NCBI GenBank assembly: GCA_037954325.1
Contig: JBBMNZ010000021.1
Coordinates: 11,392,616 to 11,456,615, forward strand
Reading direction: 5' to 3'
From: Fistularia commersonii
Taxonomy: Eukaryota; Chordata; Actinopteri; Syngnathiformes; Fistulariidae
Length of the DNA stretch: 64,000 nt
This document shows positions 63,128-64,000 of this stretch, piece by piece. A model generated the notes under the pieces. It ran no database searches. It was not told where the DNA came from and saw nothing but the letters and a program-made list of their open reading frames with translations. Within the stretch, counting starts at the first letter, position 1, and each line of letters opens with the position of its first letter. Made by a program: the position numbers and the translations under genes.

Positions 63128-64000
63128 GGTAGGGGGGTGGCGTGTCAGAGGAGGGGCAGGAGGTCTCTCAGAATGGGATCAGCCCAAAGTGGTGAGAGTC
63201 ACTGAAAGTATCTTCTTGTGAAGCGCGCTTCTCGATCTTGTAAGGATGTGCACTTGCAGATGGAACACAAGTGAACCACCGCTGAAAGTTTCATCCTTTT
63301 CCATTACGTATTTCGATGTTTATTTTATTTTATTTTTCTATTATTTTTTTGTCATTCGTGCAGTTTCTATTGGAGTTCTAATACCCCATCCAGCACCTTT
63401 CACCACCTCGTGAAGACAATTGACTACACACAGATAATCCTGAATTAGAACTTTACTCAAGTGAAACTGTGAACATCAGTTAAACGAAAAGCATCGTAAC
63501 TTTTACATGTGTTTTACTACTGTATGAGGTGTTTTACAGAAGTTGATGTTAAAGTTCACAGAGGTTCTCGGTCATCAAGGTCATGGTTAATTCTCATCCC
63601 AAAAAAAATTGTGGCAACTTTTTAGCAAACCGGATGAGATGCGAAATGAAGGTCCAGTTCGCATGAAAAGTACTCTTAACTCCGACAAGCACATTGTTCT
63701 CAGAGGTCGTCCTTTCAGAAGCTAGGAAAAAGTCCCTCTTTGTCTTCGTGAAAATGCACCTTCAAGGTGATCAAAGAGGGATTTCTACTCTCAAATATCT
63801 ACTTAATCCTTCAGTTTATTGCAAATAATCAAGAAGAAAACCCACTGGACAAGAATAACAAAAGCAGTTAGAGAAATCCTGTAGGGCATAAAGTAAAATG
63901 TTTCTGCACAGTGCGCAAGGAAAAGCACCTAAAGTGTATTCATACATACAGCACTCAAGTAAAAATACTACAAAAACAGCCAACTGCCAAAATCCGAGAT
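63124..64000. other. bmp7 upstream region, no gene seen
   Basis: AT-rich flank. GAGGTTCTCGGTCATCAAGG at about 63559 is a copy of the dispersed repeat also seen at 10625 and 23692. Nothing else is supportable. Confidence 0.45.

Overview
The window is vertebrate nuclear DNA, almost certainly from a ray-finned (teleost) fish. It carries seven spliced protein-coding genes with GT-AG introns. The intergenic DNA is AT-rich and full of microsatellites, and the dispersed repeats are of kinds common in fish: hAT-like MITEs, a non-LTR retrotransposon remnant, and MADF/Harbinger-type ORFs. I see no bacterial operon, CRISPR array, rRNA or tRNA. I rebuilt gene structures by joining open segments at splice sites that keep the reading frame, and compared the products with remembered family sequences; no database search was run.

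Layout, left to right. (1) 374-5550, plus strand: the 3' part of iqsec1, an Arf guanine-nucleotide exchange factor. It has four coding exons ending in a His/Pro-rich tail with a PDZ-ligand C terminus, followed by a long AT-rich stretch that is probably partly 3' UTR. (2) 12574-23534, plus: complete acad9 (18 coding exons, 626 aa). (3) 24393-26103, plus: complete lsm14b (8 exons, 369 aa) behind a CpG-rich, ETS-site promoter. (4) 33447-26762, minus: complete cdh26-like cadherin (16 exons, 799 aa), convergent with lsm14b. (5) 35490-34294, minus: the last three exons of a dysbindin-domain gene, best fit dbndd2; its first exon was not found. (6) 37.8-40.8 kb: two diverged copies of a MADF-type element. 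(7) 48434-50498, plus: a compact two-exon ataxin-1 family gene (AXH domain, 376 aa), preceded by a uORF whose stop overlaps its ATG. (8) 62908-52939, minus: complete bmp7 (7 exons, 413 aa) with a GC-rich first exon.

The genes do not form a pathway. They cover vesicle trafficking (iqsec1), mitochondrial complex I assembly and fatty acid oxidation (acad9), mRNA control in P-bodies (lsm14b), cell adhesion (cdh26), a dysbindin-domain protein, a transcription-repressor family member (ataxin-1 family) and a secreted morphogen (bmp7). As I recall, human LSM14B, CDH26, DBNDD2 and BMP7 lie on chromosome 20q while ACAD9 and IQSEC1 lie on chromosome 3, so the order suggests a lineage-specific junction between two ancestral blocks.

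I found no convincing wholly new biological system. The most useful leads are the ATGA uORF/ORF overlap on the ataxin-family gene, the paired MADF elements, a candidate unannotated exon at 9281, the palindrome cluster in the acad9 promoter region, two MITEs with readable target-site duplications, and a GC-AG intron in the cadherin.
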